Of a stretch of DNA of 64,000 nt, positions 47,479 to 57,724 are shown piece by piece. The stretch is taken from NCBI GenBank assembly GCA_002914845.1, contig JXTC01000142.1, positions 255,994 through 319,993 of the forward strand, written 5' to 3'. The position numbers were made by a program, and so were the translations under genes. How positions within the stretch are numbered: position 1 is the stretch's first letter; every line of letters begins with the position of its first letter. This stretch comes from Trema orientale (lineage: Eukaryota; Streptophyta; Magnoliopsida; Rosales; Cannabaceae). The notes below the pieces were generated by a model. The model was not told the DNA's origin, made no database searches, and saw only the letters and a list, made by a program, of their open reading frames with translations.

Positions 47479-48936
47479 ATGGAGTTTGATCTTGCAGACC
47501 CCTTAACAAGCTTCCAAGAACACCATTCTGATACAATCCCAGATCTCTTTGCCTCAGAAGCTGATCATATGCCATCGAGAAACTTCTTTAGTCGCTTAAA
47601 AACCAGAGATTTCTATGCTCCTTTCCGTAGTGAAGCCATATCTCTCATTTTGCAGGTAATTAATTAATGGCTTTGAATAGCTTGTTTATAGCTACTTACT
47701 GTGTAATATTCTCTGTCTTTTCCTGTTATTTATAGATGAGCTCGTTTCATTCTAGCAACAAGAAGATAAAATCTAACTTGTTTTAGCTCATTAGGCGCAG
47801 TTCTCCTGCAACTTTGACCCCTTCATATCCTACCTCGCCGTTAATTACATGGATCGGTTTATCTCCAAGCAAGAAGTTCCGGTAATTTTAGAGAAAAACT
47901 TTTACTTCACATATTTTCTCATCACTACTTTCTCGGGAACCAAACAGAGCATTTATTTTTACATATTGCAGCAAGGGAAGTCCTGGTTTTCAAGACTATT
48001 GGTAATTGCTTGTATCTCTCTTGCTTCGAAAATGAAGAACTCGCCATTCTCGCTCTCCGATATTCAGGTAGAGATAGATACTTATATTTTCACGTTGAGC
48101 TCAAATTCAGGGGATAATTGAATTAATCACTGTATAATGAAACAGAGAGAAGAGGGTCCTGTCTTTGACGCTCAAACAGTTCATAAGATGGAGCTTTTGA
48201 TTCTTGATGCTCTGTCTTGGCGGATGAGATCGATAACACCCTTCTCATTTTTCTCCTTCTTTATATCCTTCTTCGAACTAAATGAACCACCATCGACACA
48301 AGCTCTCAAAGATCGAGCTTCGGAGATTATCTTCGCTTCCCAAAATGGTACTACTAATCTTCACCTTCGTTCAAGTTCATAATTAACTATAATGCTATCT
48401 TAAATTCATGGTATTCCTTTTCATTTCTTTGTCAAAGATACAAAGTTTTTAGAATATAAGCCATCAATAATTGCGGCGTCGGCGCTCCTCTTCGCGTGTC
48501 ACGAGCTCTTCCTACTTCAATTCCCTTGTTTCAAAGCTTCACTCTCGGCTTGCCAATACGTAAAAAGTGTAAGCAAAAACCATTTTTCATTTTTTTTTTT
48601 TTGTTTTTCATTTTTAGTTTTCGTGTTTTTCTTTGTTATTATTATTATTTTTTAATATCAGGCCGTTGATTGACGCAGGATAACTTGTCGAAATGCTTTA
48701 ATACGATGCAAGATATGGTGCTAATGCAAGGTTATGGTTCGAATTTAGATACGTTATCAAGCAGCATAACCCCAATGAGTGTGCTTGAACGTAAAACGAC
48801 CAACTCAGAAGGCGAGAACTCCATGAGTAACACTACGTTAAAGACAGAGAGCAAGCGGCGTAAGTTGAATGGTTTGTGTAGTGATAGTAGTAGTAGTGAA
48901 AGTAGGTTCCAGCTTTCTCAGTTTCATCACTGCTGA
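47479..48936 (+). CDS. CYCD6;1: D-type cyclin, CYCD6;1-like
   Basis: Six exons: 47479-47655, 47795-47881, 47972-48067, 48146-48347, 48438-48568, 48679-48936. All junctions are GT-AG; the total is 951 bases, 316 residues. D cyclins activate CDKs at G1 and in formative divisions. The cyclin N-box spans roughly residues 40-170 (LAVNYMDRFIS, SWFSRLLVIACISLASKMK, KMELLILDALSWRMRSITPF) and the C-domain about 185-235 (FLEYKPSIIAASALLFACHE). The N-terminus MEFDLADPLTSFQ and the Ser-rich, basic end (TESKRRKLNGL) match the CYCD6 pattern. I see no LxCxE retinoblastoma-binding motif, as is typical of CYCD6. The Arabidopsis protein is about 300 residues. CYCD1/CYCD4 membership is the less likely alternative. 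Confidence 0.92.
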
Positions 48937-50002
48937 TTATTGATTAGAATCAGACGAGACAAAGAAGCTGGTCCATGCCTAGCGACAATTGTCTCTTCCG
49001 ATGTTGAATCTTTTAGGATCTGATTTGAAGCAGCACAATTGTAACGAGTCAGGCTCAAGTCTGTGTCATACCCTCCCCCTTCCCTCTCTCTCTTCTCTAA
49101 TCTCTATCTTCACCCCCTCTTACAAAGATTAATATTATTCAAAAATAAGAAGAATTTTTTTTTTTTTTGGTTTCGTGGGATTTGGTAAGAATAATACTAT
49201 AGGCATTAGTAGTGCTAAGCACCATATGATATGTCAGTCTGTCTGTCACTGACTAATCATAATTATAATTTAGGTGCAGTAGTTTATGTGAGACCTAATT
49301 TATTAATTAAAATCATGAGTGACAGACAAATATGTCATTATGGTGCCCAACACTCACTAGTGTCTATAGCATTGGATATTTGGTAATAGGCAAAACAGTG
49401 TTTATTTATTTATATTTTTTTTTTGTTTTGCTTTTTTTCAGTTTTTTTTTGTTGTTGGAACAGGGGCTTGAATGTTGAACACAACTTTTCTACTTTATCC
49501 TCTTTTGTTAATCGCCTACTTTGGAAGCAATATATTTTAATATGATGATTATTTAATTGGAAAGGGAAGAATTGAGACCTTTTAGTTTAAAATTAGTCTA
49601 TGTAATAGAGAGGAAATGAAATTGGAAAGAGAAATAAATTATCTTTCATGCGTAACTAATTCCAAACTAATTGGAATGCAAACACATGAAAAGAAATCAT
49701 AACATTTTTCAGTCATTCCCTTTATAGAATAGTAAATATGGCATCAAAGTAATTTATTTCATGAATTAGAATAATTCACTCCATAGATTACGTTCTTTTT
49801 TTGTTTTTCATTTTTTTTAGCGTTTCGAATGGACTCAAAAGTATATATTACTCAATAACGAATCACCACACATAATTCTTACCATTTTACAAATTTATAC
49901 GTTGAATTTTTTTTTTAAATTTTGAAAAAGGGTATATTTCGAAATGTTACTACACTTTTTTTTTGAAATGTTGGAAATATGAGTGAAATGTTAGATAAAT
50001 GT
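48937..50002. other. 3' UTR and intergenic
   Basis: About 200 bases of probable 3' UTR of the cyclin gene (C/T-rich near 49070-49120), then AT-rich sequence. 49190-49390 shows a weak inverted arrangement (ACTATAGGCATTAGTAGTG ... CACTAGTGTCTATAG), likely a small decayed MITE. Confidence 0.5.
49189..49372. mobile_element. Small inverted-repeat element
   Basis: The left end TAATACTATAGGCATTAGT with AGCACCATATGATATGTCAG and the right end GACAAATATGTCATTATGGT with CACTAGTGTCTATAGCATT are approximate inverse copies, arms of about 60 bases. No coding. Family unknown. Confidence 0.5.
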
Positions 50003-50241
50003 GGTGTATATCTAGTAGGTATCTTTTTTTACCTATCTATAGATATTTTTTTTAACCGTTTGATTATTATTTAACGGCTATCATGATTCAAGTAATTGAA
50101 AAATAAATATACATTATTTAATGTTTCTCCCTTCCTACTTTTTTCCATTAAAAGACATACGTGATAAATTTTAATTAGGCAAAATAATACTCTATGGGTA
50201 GGTAAAAAAAAAAAAATAAATAAAACCTACTGAATTGATGT
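50003..50241. mobile_element. MITE family A, copy 4
   Basis: The left end ATCTAGTAGGTATC and the right end ACCTACTGAATTGATG are decayed inverse termini. Inside are AACCGTTTGATTATTATTTA and the matching inverse block. This is the one copy not set in a (TA)n tract. Confidence 0.7.
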
Positions 50242-50271
50242 AGTCTAAGAACTTAAGATGAGCAAGGTGAT

Positions 50272-50433
50272 CAACCAACTGGGGCTAGCTCAGTTAGTCC
50301 AAAGCTTGAGGGATGTGTGTGTGAGTTTGGGAGATCAGGGGTTCAAACCTTGGTAGAGTGTATGTGTGTTATTTTCCTTTAAATTTGTAGTAAGTGGTGG
50401 TCATTAGTTAAGCCCCACTTTAAAAAAAAAAAA
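50272..50433 (+). mobile_element. tRNA-derived SINE
   Basis: Starts near CAACTGGGGCTAGCTCAGTT, carrying a pol III A box (TAGCTCAGTTAGTCC) and, 50 bases on, a B box (GGTTCAAACC). It ends in a run of A. A perfect 17-bp target duplication, AAGATGAGCAAGGTGAT, flanks it at 50255-50271 and 50434-50450. About 160 bases, non-coding, mobilised by a LINE in trans. Confidence 0.92.
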
Positions 50434-50610
50434 AAGATGAGCAAGGTGATTGGCTAATTTGGCAATAAAAAATAATAAAATTTGATAGTAACTACACATC
50501 ATAACATTAAGAGTGCAAAAAAAGTGTGTTTAACATTTTTTTCTAAAATTAGTAGGGTTATATATTGATTTTTTCGTACAATTGATAGGGTTATATATAT
50601 ATACATATAG

Positions 50611-50800
50611 ATGTATAATGGCCACGGATGTAGTCCCCTCGAGGGGACCGATCCCATTCATATTTTGGCCAACACATGTTATATTTTGACCAATCTGTAT
50701 TGGCCAAAACATGACCTGTGTTGGGCAAAACATGAATGGGACTAGTCCCATGAATGGGACTAGTCCCATGAATAGGACTACATCCATATCCATGTATAAT
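50611..50800. mobile_element. Palindromic mini-element with internal tandem repeats
   Basis: The whole element folds on itself. The outer ends are ATGTATAATGGCCACGGATG / CATCCATATCCATGTATAAT; the next arms are TAGTCCC...GGGAC; the inner arms are CCCATTCATATTTTGGCCAA / TGGGCAAAACATGAATGGG. A roughly 18-base unit (ATGAATGGGACTAGTCCC) is tandemly repeated in the right arm. (TA)n tracts lie on both sides. The long minus frame across it is not a gene. Confidence 0.75.
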
Positions 50801-51222
50801 TGAAACCTCCTCCATATATATATATATATATGTTTAATATCGTGGTATAGATTGATGTTTTCGTACATTCTTGCTCAGTCATGTATATCCTCACAAGTAG
50901 AAGGACTTCAAGATACCGAGAGTGGGTGATACTAAAAAGTGCAAAGGAAAAAGACTTGAATTGTAAACTATTAAAAAAAAAAAATCGAGTTCTAGCAAAA
51001 TTGGTTAATAGGTATCCTTTCTTAGTTTTTATATCTAAATTGAAGCTGACCAACTAAAAACATTAGTAGGATTCATTTCATCAGTTAATATATCTAGTAT
51101 AAATTAAGTTGATATATTGGTTATTTAACGATTGTAAGAATATATATATATATAGGGCACTAATCCAATAAATTTTTTTTTTTTTACTTATATATAGGTA
51201 TCAGTTTGACCAATGAAAATTT

Positions 51223-51878
51223 ATCATGCACATTGGAGATCTCTTGCCTGCCAAGAAATTACTTTCTCTATTATCCAACACTGNNNNNNNNNNNNNNNNN
51301 NNNNNNNNNNNNNNNNNNNNNNNNNNNNNNNNNNNNNNNNNNNNNNNNNNNNNNNNNNNNNNNNNNNNNNNNNNNNNNNNNNNNNNNNNNNNNNNNNNNN
51401 NNNNNNNNNNNNNNNNNNNNNNNNNNNNNNNNNNNNNNNNNNNNNNNNNNNNNNNNNNNNNNNNNNNNNNNNNNNNNNNNNNNNNNNNNNNNNNNNNNNN
51501 NNNNNNNNNNNNNNNNNNNNNNNNNNNNNNNNNNNNNNNNNNNNNNNNNNCTTTATCTAAGTCTAAATGAATTAGTTCATAATCTGTAAATAAAGATGGA
51601 ATACTTTATTTACTAAAGATTATAGTGTTTGTCTATCTCAACGGGATTGATGTGTCTCAAATCATTGAAGTGTCTGATTTCTGATAGAAACACTAGTACA
51701 ACATAAATAAATTATGTGTATTGAACCGGACCAGGTAATATAAAGAATTAGAGTGCCGTAACTCAATTCTTATACTACCACAAACTAGCTCTTAGCATGT
51801 AGATCTTAATCTTTGATATTTGATTGGACTTGCTTTCATGGGTTATAGCCTTTTGATTTGTTAAAAGACTAGCCTCAG
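51223..51878. mobile_element. Unclassified insertion nested in MITE copy 5
   Basis: The host MITE breaks at TGAAAATTT (51214-51222) and resumes at TGAAATTTT (51879-51887), a possible 9-bp target duplication with one mismatch. The insert starts ATCATGCACATTGGAGATC and ends GACTAGCCTCAG. 267 of its bases are unknown. No protein motif seen. Confidence 0.5.
51284..51550. other. Assembly gap (N)
   Basis: 267 undetermined bases. Any reading frame across it is meaningless. Confidence 1.
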
Positions 51879-52062
51879 TGAAATTTTTCATATTAAAAAA
51901 TAAGAGAGAGAAAAAGCATTAATGATGCACATCTTTTCATCACTTCATAATAGCCGTTGGATCACTATTAGATAATGATCCAACGGTTTAAACAAAAATA
52001 CTTACACATAGGTTAAAAAAAAAAAAACCTACTGGATTGGCAACCATATATATATATATATG

Positions 52063-52327
52063 ACAGAATTTTTAGCTCAATTTAAATAAGTATCCATTTT
52101 TCAAATCTTATAGTAAAATGTTCAGTATATATATTTATATACCAAGTTTAAAATATTATGTACTAAACATAAAAATTTATATACTCAATACATGAACTGA
52201 AATTAGTAAATTAGTACATCTACCAAGTTTAAAAATATATATACTTGGACATTTAACTATAAAATTTTAAAAACGGATATCCATTTAATCAAATTTAAAA
52301 TATTGGTTATACACCTAAATTTCTCTT
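52063..52327 (-). repeat. Repeat family B, minus orientation
   Basis: Reverse complement of the family B unit: GACAGAATTTTTAGCTCAATT at the left and AAATTTAAAATATTGGTTAT...CTAAATTTCTC at the right. It begins 17 bases after MITE copy 5. Confidence 0.8.
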
Positions 52328-52334
52328 ATAATTA

Positions 52335-52700
52335 CGAAATAAAAGGGGAAAATTAGACATTATATGGTATTTTTAGAAAAAAAAAATTGAAAAATACAGT
52401 CGTTAGCTTTTTTTTAAGATGCGGTACAGTTTTTATTAAAAAATCATTTTTTAAAAAAATATTTAGAAAAATACTATTTTTAAAGAAGTAATTAGTAACC
52501 GGTATTCAGTTTCTGGAAACTAGTAACTAATAATTAAAAGTATTTATAACTAGTCTATACCTGATAATCAGTAACCCCAGTAACCATTTTAAAAATGGTA
52601 TTTTTCTAAATATTTTTAATAGTGATATTTTCTAATAAAAATCGTATGAAAATTTAAAAAAAAGTCTGATTGCTGTATTTTTGTAATTTTTTTTGTTTTT
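52335..52700. repeat. Repeat family C, diverged copy
   Basis: The same layout as 6241-6690: AAAAATACTATTTTTAAAG, a central set of AGTAACC/GTAACT motifs, then AAAAATGGTATTTTTCTAAA. More diverged, and it lacks the clear TCGAGGTAAC core. Confidence 0.65.
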
Positions 52701-53743
52701 TATATGTAAAAGTGTTAGAAACCCAAATAAAAAGGCTGCAACCTAAACACCCACCAAAATCCGCAGGCCCAATTACTGAAGCCCAAACTGTAGTGGGTTC
52801 ACGTCACGGGATACATTGAGACGAAACTAAGCAGTTGCTGAGTTTATATTTTGGAAATTATTTTCTGTCATATGTTTTAGCAGTTTGTGTGAGATCTCCC
52901 TTTTTTTTTCCTTCTCTCATTTTGTTTTACTCTTTTTTCTTAGTGGTTGAATTTCAGTCAATGATATACATATTTTGATAAAACTTTTAATTTTCTGAAA
53001 AATCTAAATCAACTGTTAAATTACAAAGAGAAATACCACCTCTAGAAAATGCTATCTATGAACATGTTTGGACTCAGAATCCGGATGTTACTTCCATCTG
53101 TCACGTGTCAAGCCCTTCATGTTCGGCCACGCAATATAAATAATTGGTACATAGCAAACTAACCCTAACAAGAAGGGAAAATAGATCATAAAGTATCTTT
53201 TCTAGAGTTTAGTCAACCATCTCAACAAAAAATGTTAAATGCTCTCATTCTAGACAGTCTTGCCCTTGAACGTTCCACTTGGACCTGGTTAGACAAGCAT
53301 GTCTAATAAAAGTACATGCAACAATGGATCTTCTAATGCTCTATCTCAATCTCATGCCTAACACTTCAGCATTTGTAGAGGGTGAAAGATACCTAGTTGT
53401 AGAATTGCTCTTCCGTAAACATCTACATTATTTCTCTGAGAACAAATATTGAGCAATATTGTCAATAAGCAAGCATTACCAAAATAATTACGTCGTCCTC
53501 TGTGTATAAGAAGAAAGATTACTGGTCGAGCTAGATTACGTACATAAATAGGGTTAACTAGAACTTCGACAGTGGCATCAAATGTAACGTTGGGACTAAA
53601 AGTGCAAAGCATATGTCATGCATTCTAGAGTTCAATCAATGGCACAAAACAATCATATGAAACATGCTACTAACATTGCTTAAAAATTCATACTACAATA
53701 AACAAAAACACAAAAGAAAGTATTGAAGATCGAGTAGTTATGC
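52701..53743. other. Intergenic, downstream of the NLR-like gene
   Basis: About 1 kb with no supported gene; 53358-53612 (minus) has no domain. The last 100-200 bases are probably the 3' UTR of the minus-strand NLR-like gene. Confidence 0.5.
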
Positions 53744-55945
53744 TCAATTGTTTTTCCAGATTCCACTCTCATCGCCTGGGAAGAACCAGAGATTGGGACA
53801 CTTGCATTTCTCCATGTACGTCAATTCCGGGAACAAAGCTCGCATTTCTCGCCAATCCATCTCCAGTTCACTCAAGAACTTTAATCGCAAAAATTCAACA
53901 GCTTTCCAGCAACACTTATCGTCCTTGAGATTCGAGAGTTCTCCTCCCCTTATATAAAGCTTCCTCAGCTTCTTTGACTTCTCTAGTTCGCCAAGTGAAA
54001 ACCATTCAGATATCTTAGAGCCAGGGAAGTAATGGATGTCAAGCTTCTCCAATGGTGCTGGGAGTATGGAAGCCGCCGGGGGCCCTAAATATCGATGCGG
54101 TGTTGATCTTATGCTAGCTAGCCTCTTGGTCATGCTAAGTGCTTTCTGAAGACCCTTTAGAGGAATGGATGAGTCATAGATTCTTGACCATGATATCGAT
54201 AGCGATTTCAGCTTTTCAAAATTTTCCAAAGAATTCAGCTCTCTCTTTACGGTGTTTGAATTTCTATCCACATGAATACTCAGCTTCTTCAAATGTTCCA
54301 GCCTGGTTAAATCCTCAAGCTGGCAGTACTGGCCTCCGGGCCTTGGTTTACCAATAACGAAGCCTTTTAGGACTTGGAGTTCCGAGAGAGAGGCGAGTCC
54401 CTTCGGCATATGGCTAATCAAGGAACACTCGTACATGTCCAAGTGTGTCAAATTCTTCAGCGAGCCTATTCCATCGGGGAGTTTCTCCAAATCATGGCAG
54501 CCATTAAGGTTCAAGATCCTCAAACTCTCGAGCTTGGAGACCGAGTTCGGAAGCTCCGTAATGGCAGAGACTCCTCGGAGACTAAGGTACCTAAGATGCT
54601 TCATTCTCTTCAACCCTTTTAAGAACTCGCTGTCTTCCACCTCAATAACGTGCTTGGCCGAGCTCTCCCACCTCCCCAGCTGAAGAACTCTCACATACTT
54701 CATCTTCGAAAACCACCCGGACTTGAACTCGAGACGATGCTCGCTCACATTGAACACCGTCCGTACATTCCCCTGCTTCGAGTGTGTACCGTACATCAGC
54801 TCCTTTACGGAAGAACCCTCTTCGGACTTCACCAGGCAGGCCCTCCGAGACCCAGAAAAATTCGCCTTCGGGTTCTTATCCGCGTCGAACTTGATGAACC
54901 CGGCTCGCTCCGCCAGCATAATTATCGCGAACCGTACGGACGGGCGCATACAACAGCTATCGGCGCTGGGTCTCCGTTTCTTGAAGACGGGCTCGATTAT
55001 GCCTCTGGCCATGAACTTCTTGAAAAACCCACTTGCGGTTTTCTCCGCGGACTCGTCTTCCTCCTCTCCTTCTCCGCAATTCAACGAATCGATGAACCCT
55101 TCTCCGACCCACCAATGGACCAGGACCTTCTTCTTTATCACGGCATTTTCGGGAAAAACAGAGAAACAGAGCAAGCAGAGCTTCTCCCTCGGGTGCAGAT
55201 CTTCGTAGACGGCTCGGATCTCTTCTCGTGTCGACGTCGCCACGATTTCTTTGGCGATGTTGAGCGCCGGCAGCTGAAGGGGCCAGTTGATCGTACGGGC
55301 GTCGCGAGTGATCTTGAAGCGTTTGAAGCTCTCGGAGTCGAGATTGGTCGAGGAGAACTTCAATGGCGAATAGATCCGCTCCTTTAATATCGACACAATA
55401 TCTCGTGTCCTACGAAGCTTGGTCTTGAGAAAATGGGTTTTGACATTTTCCTCAAACTTCTCCGTCCTCTCTTTGAAAGCGTCGTCCAAGCTCTGGAGAA
55501 CGAGGTCTTTAATGGCGCCATTGATCCCGGTTTCCCATCGCTCAAGTTCGCCGCAGACCTTCTGGATCAAAACGACGTCGTTTTGGATTTCCTCATACAT
55601 TGCGAGGAGTTGAGAAGAAGTGTCGACCTCCTCCTCGCAGCCGAAACCATCTTGTTTTTGGTCTTCCTCTTCGATGTCGTAGATTCTAAAGTCACGATGA
55701 TCAAGTGTCTGATGGTTATCGAGCGCGACGACGCCGTTTTGGTGGGTGAGGTTTTGGGGTGATGAGGGAAGGAAGTTGTGTCTTGCTTTGGATAAGTGGA
55801 GAAGAAAATCAGGGATGATAACCTCATTGAAGACCTGAAAAGGCGTAATCTGGCCAGATTTCAGGTACGAAAGAAGATCCAAAGTCACATACGAAGACTC
55901 GTACGAAGATATGGGTATGGTTCTCTTCGACGTGGTCGACGACAT
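53744..55945 (-). CDS. NLR-like protein without NB-ARC (RPP13-like 4 type)
   Basis: A single open frame of 733 residues. Residues about 110-195 form a charged helical/coiled-coil region. About 245-350 is a winged-helix-like domain typical of the end of an NB-ARC module (DLHPREKLCLLCFSVFPENA, HWWVGEGFI). About 410-730 are leucine-rich repeats (LRYLSLRGVSAITELPNSV, KLESLRILNLNGC, LEKLPDGIGSLKNL). Between the coiled coil and the winged helix there are only about 50 residues: no P-loop (GxxxxGKT), no kinase-2, no GLPL and no MHD. The frame is intact over 2.2 kb, so this is not an obvious pseudogene. It resembles the RPP13-like protein 4 group of plant immune-receptor relatives. Whether it is a helper, regulator or sensor is unknown. 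The ATG at 55945 is the first in the frame. Opposite-strand frames are shadows. Confidence 0.9.
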   Translation of the reverse strand: MSSTTSKRTIPISSYESSYVTLDLLSYLKSGQITPFQVFNEVIIPDFLLHLSKARHNFLPSSPQNLTHQNGVVALDNHQTLDHRDFRIYDIEEEDQKQDGFGCEEEVDTSSQLLAMYEEIQNDVVLIQKVCGELERWETGINGAIKDLVLQSLDDAFKERTEKFEENVKTHFLKTKLRRTRDIVSILKERIYSPLKFSSTNLDSESFKRFKITRDARTINWPLQLPALNIAKEIVATSTREEIRAVYEDLHPREKLCLLCFSVFPENAVIKKKVLVHWWVGEGFIDSLNCGEGEEEDESAEKTASGFFKKFMARGIIEPVFKKRRPSADSCCMRPSVRFAIIMLAERAGFIKFDADKNPKANFSGSRRACLVKSEEGSSVKELMYGTHSKQGNVRTVFNVSEHRLEFKSGWFSKMKYVRVLQLGRWESSAKHVIEVEDSEFLKGLKRMKHLRYLSLRGVSAITELPNSVSKLESLRILNLNGCHDLEKLPDGIGSLKNLTHLDMYECSLISHMPKGLASLSELQVLKGFVIGKPRPGGQYCQLEDLTRLEHLKKLSIHVDRNSNTVKRELNSLENFEKLKSLSISWSRIYDSSIPLKGLQKALSMTKRLASIRSTPHRYLGPPAASILPAPLEKLDIHYFPGSKISEWFSLGELEKSKKLRKLYIRGGELSNLKDDKCCWKAVEFLRLKFLSELEMDWREMRALFPELTYMEKCKCPNLWFFPGDESGIWKNN

Positions 55946-56094
55946 CGTTGCAACAATAGCTGCTTAGTGATGAGATTCATGTATGAGAACTCAGGAGCCT
56001 GAAAGACAAAGTAATATAAAACCTGCAAAAATATCATATGGAGGTAAGTAAGATGCAGCTACTTGGAAAGTCCCTAATAAATATATATATATAT
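55946..56094 (-). other. Leader/promoter of the NLR-like gene
   Basis: Short upstream sequence before a MITE insertion begins at 56095, so the promoter of this gene includes or abuts a transposon. Confidence 0.5.
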
Positions 56095-56332
56095 GTTGCC
56101 AATCTAGTAGTTATATTTTTTTTTTTTTTACTTATGTGTAAGTATTTTTTTTTTCTAGATCTAATAATGATCTAACGACTAAAATGAGATATATGAAAAG
56201 ACGTGTATCATTAATGCTTTTTCTCTCTCTTACTTTTTAATATAAAAAATTATGCAAAAAAATTTTTCATTGGCCCAATTTATACTTATGCATAAGTAAA
56301 AAAAAAAAAAAATACCTACTGAATTGGTGCCC
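56095..56332. mobile_element. MITE family A, copy 6
   Basis: The left end GTTGCCAATCTAGTAG and the right end CCTACTGAATTGGTGCCC are inverse. The interior ATCTAATAATGATCTAACGA and CGTGTATCATTAATGC match the family in the opposite orientation to copies 1 and 2. (TA)n tracts lie on both sides. It sits about 150 bases upstream of the NLR-like start codon. Confidence 0.85.
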
Positions 56333-56412
56333 TATATATATCTTATTAAAATTATTAATTTTTACAGTTGACCTCCAAAATATAGAATTGGTCATAATTT
56401 TACGGGTGTTAC

Positions 56413-56645
56413 AGATGACAGAATTTTGGACTTAATTTAAGTAAATGTATATTTTTTAAATGTTATAGTAAATTGTCGGTACATATGTTTAATATTATAT
56501 ACTATGCATAAAAATTTATATATTCAGTAGATAAATATATCTACCAATTGTAAAAATATCTATTTGAACATTTAGCTATAAAATTTAAAAAATGGACATT
56601 TACTTAATCAAATTTAAAATATTTATCATCTACTCAAATTTTTCT
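56413..56645 (-). repeat. Repeat family B, minus orientation
   Basis: GACAGAATTTTGGACTTAAT to AATATTTATCATCTACTCAAAT is the reverse complement of the family B unit. As at 52063, it follows a family A MITE by less than 100 bases. Confidence 0.75.
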
Positions 56646-57724
56646 TATTTCAATTTTAAAATATGTTAGTTTGGTCTCTAAATTATATGTTTTTTTTTTC
56701 TTTTTCCCATTTTTGTTCTTTGAACTTTTAAATATTTATTTGTGATGCATAAACTTGAGCAATGTTTTTGTCTTTGTTTTGACTCTAATGTAAAGGGTCG
56801 AAGCTGTGACAGAAAACATAACTTGAACTATTAAAGGTTTATAGGCTGAAAATGAGATCAAAATAGTTTATGGGGTCCAAAATTGACAGTTCAAATTTTG
56901 TGGCTAAATTAGGACTGATAGTATAGTTTGAGGGCCAAAAGTGAAATTATCTTTTTTTTTCCCCTCCCTTCTTTATTGCTGGCCTGGAGTCATCAAGTTC
57001 CACTTGTTTTACTCCAAGGTTTTTTCTTTCTTTTTTTTTTTTGGCTGGAATTCCAAGTTGGTTGTGTGTCTAATTATATCTCTGGGAGACTGGGGGACCC
57101 TTTTCTTTTTCCAAAGAGTTGGCAAAAGCCTAGAAAGAACTTTAAAAAGGAAGACCCATTCAATAGTCTTCGAGTCCGTCTTCATCTACCGCGTTCTGTT
57201 TGGCTAGTCTTGGTAAAATGGCCTTCATTGAGCTCCACACCAATCAGTATGAATATGTGATATGGTTCCCTTAAAAAAAAAAAAAAAGAAGAATATGTCT
57301 TATGGTAAGGCAGCTTCCAGTACCTATATGTGGGTTCTGAGAAAAGACTGAAGTTTGTATGCAAATTGCTTACTATCATATTTCCCAAATGTCTCTATCT
57401 TTTTCTTTTTTCTAAAATCTCTTTTGGCATGAGTTGGGAATATTATTAATTTAAGCACAAAGGAAGAAAGAAAAAAGTAAAGAATTTCACTCCAGTCGTC
57501 TTAATTATGGTCAAAGACAAGTGCATATTTTCATGTGTTAAGTACATTGTAACAAAGGAAAAGTTTACAACCAAACAAGGGACACATGGTCAAAAGACAC
57601 ACACAACAAAAAAGAACAAAGAAAAATCAAAAGAGAAATCTAGAATGGTAATAAGAGCCAAGTTCCAATGTCTTGATCTGATGATCTTCTATTTTCCCTC
57701 AAGTGAATTGGTATTCACTTCACC
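56646..57724. other. Intergenic
   Basis: A possible old inverted repeat flanks 56660-56945 (GTTTGGTCTCTAAATTATA versus TATAGTTTGAGGGCCAAAAG). Frames at 56928-57260 and 57507-57773 have no recognisable domain. About 100 bases before 57725 are probably the 3' UTR of the following minus-strand gene. Confidence 0.45.

Larger units (their letters stand above)
51156..52045. mobile_element. MITE family A, copy 5, interrupted
   Basis: The left part (51156-51222, GGCACTAATCCAATAAA...GACCAATGAAAATTT) and the right part (51879-52045, ending CCTACTGGATTGGCAACC) together make one full copy with (TA)n on both sides. About 650 bases containing the N gap lie between them. Confidence 0.8.

Noticed and set aside
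50281..50355. Possible tRNA gene
   Set aside because: A and B boxes are present, but the sequence does not form a full cloverleaf, has a poly-A tail and target duplication, and is therefore a SINE.
50530..51053. Overlapping minus frames of 74-112 codons
   Set aside because: They read through the palindromic mini-element and (TA)n tracts; the repeated peptide reflects the DNA repeat.
51206..51589. Three plus frames spanning the N gap
   Set aside because: Open only because unknown bases contain no stop codons.
54650..55387. 245-codon plus frame across the NLR-like gene
   Set aside because: Antisense shadow of the GC-richer NLR-like coding sequence; no recognisable protein.
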